NCBI GenBank assembly: GCA_031271065.1
Contig: JAISWP010000016.1
Location: 1 to 14,459, forward strand
Direction: 5' to 3'
Length of the DNA stretch: 14,459 nucleotides
From: Synergistaceae bacterium
GTDB taxonomy: Bacteria > Synergistota > Synergistia > Synergistales > Synergistaceae
The notes beneath the pieces are model-generated. The model was not told the DNA's origin. It saw nothing but the letters and a program-made list of their open reading frames with translations, and searched no databases. Shown here piece after piece: positions 11,678 to 14,459 of this stretch. Each line of letters starts with the position of its first letter. The first letter of the stretch is position 1. Made by a program: the position numbers and the translations under genes.

Positions 11678-14459
11678 TCATTTCAAATTCCAGTAGTAGA
11701 TGACGCTTTCGCCCGGAGGGATCAGCGTCTTTGCGCCTCCGGAGGGCGTATCCATTTCGACGACGTTCATCCCCTCCAGATATCTGGCCTTGCTGCTGTC
11801 TATCCCGGACAGACTGCCTCCGGAGAGATCCTCGAAAGAGGCCCACAGCGTCACGCCGCCTCTGTTTTGTACCTTGGTGAGGCCGGTTATCTTTACGTCC
11901 TCGATCTGCAGGTATTTCATCTTCTTATTGTTCAGGGGCGGCCAGAAATCCGCCGCGCCGTTTTTGACGCTGACCGCGTATATACGGCTGTAACCGCTCT
12001 CGGACTTTCCCGTTCCGCTGCATATATCGCCGGCCCCGATCAGGTCTATTTTCGTCCTGGTGAAGGTCGCGACGTACAGAGTGTCACCCGCTATCTGAGG
12101 TTTCGCCATGACGGTCTCCTCGAATCCCTTCACAGTGTCGAGAGTTATGAACCAGCCCCTGCCGTTCGCGTCCATCACAGGGTCCCCGGTCTGAGAGGAT
12201 TTGGCGAGCTCCTGCAGGTCGTTCCTCGCCAGCGGCGCCGTCTGCCCGTCTGACGTTTTGAACGAGAATATCATCTGCTTTTCGTTCTGTATTTCCCCGG
12301 TATCGTCTGAGCTCTCTTTCTTCGTGACAGCGTTCGACGTGCCGCCTGCTATCCAGTACGAGTCGTCGTATTTCACGGCGACCACTCCGTAGGGCACGGC
12401 GTAACTGTTCGAACTGCTGCCTGCCGCCCCGAGGCTTGGCTGGAGCGTAGCCGCCGTCTTTATACTCCATTGGCGGGGATAGAGCCTCGATACGCTGCCC
12501 GGGGAGTCCGCGCCTTCCATCATGAGGGCGAATATATTGCCCCTGTTGTCGGCGGCGTATGCCCTGCCGACGGTATACCGGGCGTATTGCTCTCCGCTCT
12601 CGGAGCGCAGGAGAGCCGGCTCCGACACCATCATCCCCATATAGGGCGCCGGACCGGTGACTCCGCTCCCGACTCTTGTTCCGTTCTCTACGGAGTTCCC
12701 GTCAAATGCCCGCAGTATGCTGCCGTCCTTCGGGTCTATCACAAGCAGCACGGCCCCCTCGCGGCCGTTCTGCGCCAGGTCCGCGCTGCTCTGCGCGCCT
12801 CCGGCCATGATTATGACGTTCTGCATATTGGGATTGCCGTCAGCGTCGCTGCCCGGCGTCATCACCACGCCCGCGGCGGGAGCGGGGCTGTTGTAACCCA
12901 GTTTCATGTATCCCGCGGCCTCCGTCCCGCCGCCCGCGGATATCGCGGGGGCGGAAGCGCCGGGCGGCATCGAGATCAGGTTCTCGCCGTACTTTTCGTA
13001 GTACCACATGAACTTCGGATCGTCGTATTCGCGCACGTCCATCATATAGAGTCCGCTGCCCCCGCGTCCCAGAGACCCCAGCAGATACGTCCCCCAAGCG
13101 TCTCCCGGCGCTATTCCCCTGAAGTCCTTCTTCTGCAGGGGACCGTCCATGGTGAAAGCCGGATGGGACCTCATCGCCCCGTCCTTCCCATCGGCGGCCG
13201 TGACCTCCAGCCACGAGAGTTTGTCCCCGGCGGGATTGGTCTTGAGGGAGGCTAGGCGGGTCGGGACCAGCATCGGAGGCAGAAGCAGAATCTTTCTGGG
13301 ATTTCCCGTCGCCGGATCGACCATGTGCATCAGACCGTCGTTGGTCTGCAGGTAAAGGGTCTTCCGTTTGTCCTTCGACATCTCGTCCTCCGCCCATTCC
13401 ATGTAACCCGGCAGAGAGTCCGCCGCGGTCCTCGGCTTGCCGACCACCGCTATCGAGTGCAGGCTGAAATCGGCCAGCAGGTTATTCCTCGGGTAGGAGA
13501 TGTCTTTCATGTAGGAGTAGTCGTAACCCTTTACCCACTGATACATGGCCTCGTTGAAGGACAGCCGGCCGGACTTCTGGAGCACGGTAAGACGCCCGTC
13601 AAGGCCGAAAATGTTCTTTGACGCGGCCTCGCTCTGGCTGAGGGAGGAGAACTTCTTCGCCGAGGGGTCCCATATACTGACGTCGAGCCCGCCGCCCGTG
13701 TCGCGCTTATTCAGGAGTTTTCTGCCCAGTTCCCAGGAGTCCGACGGAGTCACGCCGGTGATCTCGTTTTTTGTGATTTCGGCGCGATACCCGGTGAGAG
13801 TCCCCTCCCACTGATTGTTGCTGACAATCCGGTACGAGGCGGAAATAAATTCCCTGCCGCCGTCGCCGGCGTCCTTGATTTCAACCACCGAGCCGCTTGC
13901 CTGCACGGGCTTGTGCACGGATGTGACGGACGTCAGAGCGTTGCGGATGGCCGTCTTGAGAGAAGACACGTCGTCGGCGAAGAAGGGCTGATGCGGGGCG
14001 TCGTACATGTTGCCGTAATTTATCTTGCTGGCGTCTCCTCCCTGGCCCGCCACCGCCATCCGTATCAGGTTGAGCCTCATTCTGCGGACCTCGGCCAGGA
14101 CCAGGGCGTTGTTTTTGACCTCGGGGTCGTCCTCGCTGGCCACTATGCCTATTACGAGGGTGCGGATGGGGTTGTCCGGGTCGATCTCTCTCAGGACGAC
14201 CCTTCCTGCGGAGTCCTTATCCATCATGGTCACCTTTCTGTAAGGCGCCTTTCTCGGTCCGGTGGGCAGCGCCACGTCCCTGGATCTCACGGCGTCTGTG
14301 CTGTCGTACAGGTTTTTGACCGCTTCCCATCCGCTGTAGGAGTAAACGGTGCCGTCGGCGACCTTGGGCTCTGTGCCGGAGGCTATCACGATGAGCCAGT
14401 TGTCCTCGCATCTGCTGTGTATCGGGAAAGAGACATCGTCCAGCTGGGTTATATCGATG
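11678..14459 (-). CDS. pilY1: PilC/PilY1-type pilus-associated protein, 5' end beyond the right edge
   Basis: 926 residues are visible and the frame is open to the right edge (CEDNWLIVIASGTEPKV lies upstream of the first in-window start-like codon, a GTG at 14389), so the N-terminus is outside. Visible order: the end of a von Willebrand A-like region (NWLIVIASGTEP; IRTLVIGIVAS; FFADDVSSLKTAIRNAL), then the PilC/PilY1 beta-propeller: YLQTNDGLMHMVDPATGN, HPAFTMDG, WGTYLLGSLGRGGSGLYMMDV, PKFMWYY, LGYNSPAPAAGVVM, RAYAADNRGNIFALM. These follow the Neisseria_PilC (PF05567) motif order closely. The end, PPGESVIYYWNLK, is a plausible C-terminal strand. Such proteins sit at the type IV pilus tip or outer surface, aid pilus extension and adhesion, and often bind Ca2+. 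Here the calcium loop expected just before the DNRGN motif is replaced by SESGEQYARY, while an Asp/Asn-rich loop lies at 12818-12847. Regulation cannot be judged as its promoter is off-window. Confidence 0.88.
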   Translation of the reverse strand, partial: IDITQLDDVSFPIHSRCEDNWLIVIASGTEPKVADGTVYSYSGWEAVKNLYDSTDAVRSRDVALPTGPRKAPYRKVTMMDKDSAGRVVLREIDPDNPIRTLVIGIVASEDDPEVKNNALVLAEVRRMRLNLIRMAVAGQGGDASKINYGNMYDAPHQPFFADDVSSLKTAIRNALTSVTSVHKPVQASGSVVEIKDAGDGGREFISASYRIVSNNQWEGTLTGYRAEITKNEITGVTPSDSWELGRKLLNKRDTGGGLDVSIWDPSAKKFSSLSQSEAASKNIFGLDGRLTVLQKSGRLSFNEAMYQWVKGYDYSYMKDISYPRNNLLADFSLHSIAVVGKPRTAADSLPGYMEWAEDEMSKDKRKTLYLQTNDGLMHMVDPATGNPRKILLLPPMLVPTRLASLKTNPAGDKLSWLEVTAADGKDGAMRSHPAFTMDGPLQKKDFRGIAPGDAWGTYLLGSLGRGGSGLYMMDVREYDDPKFMWYYEKYGENLISMPPGASAPAISAGGGTEAAGYMKLGYNSPAPAAGVVMTPGSDADGNPNMQNVIIMAGGAQSSADLAQNGREGAVLLVIDPKDGSILRAFDGNSVENGTRVGSGVTGPAPYMGMMVSEPALLRSESGEQYARYTVGRAYAADNRGNIFALMMEGADSPGSVSRLYPRQWSIKTAATLQPSLGAAGSSSNSYAVPYGVVAVKYDDSYWIAGGTSNAVTKKESSDDTGEIQNEKQMIFSFKTSDGQTAPLARNDLQELAKSSQTGDPVMDANGRGWFITLDTVKGFEETVMAKPQIAGDTLYVATFTRTKIDLIGAGDICSGTGKSESGYSRIYAVSVKNGAADFWPPLNNKKMKYLQIEDVKITGLTKVQNRGGVTLWASFEDLSGGSLSGIDSSKARYLEGMNVVEMDTPSGGAKTLIPPGESVIYYWNLK

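Noticed and set aside
12470..13255. 261-codon plus-strand frame over the pilus gene
   Set aside because: It is antisense to a long open frame with ordered PilC/PilY1 motifs and has no domain of its own.
14387..14389. GTG at 14389 as the start of the pilus protein
   Set aside because: The frame stays open to the window edge and the upstream residues (FPIHSRCEDNWLI) continue the same domain, so the gene starts outside the window.

Overview
The window looks like bacterial chromosomal DNA of fairly high GC, densely packed and with short intergenic gaps. The mix of genes is a tripartite TRAP transporter, a GldF-GldG-type ABC exporter with a DUF4340 partner, a DUF4418 membrane protein with a MacB-like ABC pair, and a PilC/PilY1-type pilus protein. 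This would fit an anaerobic amino-acid or organic-acid user such as a member of the Synergistota. That placement is inference from gene content only; no marker gene is present.

Left part (1-4720, all minus strand, transcribed right to left). A good sigma70-type promoter at 4692-4720 drives dctP, dctQ and dctM (TRAP solute-binding protein, small permease, large permease). A Gfo/Idh/MocA oxidoreductase and a URO-D-like protein that runs off the left edge follow. The spacing suggests one uptake-plus-catabolism operon for an unknown organic acid or sugar acid. A terminator-like hairpin separates dctP from dctQM. Operator-like palindromes lie at the transcription start.

Middle part (4717-9025, minus strand). 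Three genes with overlapping stop and start codons encode an ABC ATPase, a permease fused to a GldG-type extracytoplasmic domain, and a membrane-anchored DUF4340 protein. Together they make a complete Gld-like ABC complex. No strong terminator separates them from the TRAP operon.

Divergent part (9026-11631). A 289-bp spacer leads to a plus-strand operon: a DUF4418 four-helix membrane protein (TTG start), a MacB/FtsX-type permease with a Cys-Cys pair in its extracytoplasmic domain, and a LolD/MacB-class ATPase (GTG start). All three are translationally coupled. The cysteines and methionines of the DUF4418 protein are predicted to lie on the same outer face, which suggests metal or thiol chemistry, but this is a hypothesis.

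Right part (11638-14459). A 13-bp bidirectional terminator separates the plus-strand operon from a convergent minus-strand gene. That gene covers the C-terminal 926 residues of a PilC/PilY1-type protein whose start lies beyond the right edge. The end of its von Willebrand A-like region and most of the beta-propeller are visible. No RNA genes, insertion sequences or CRISPR arrays were seen.
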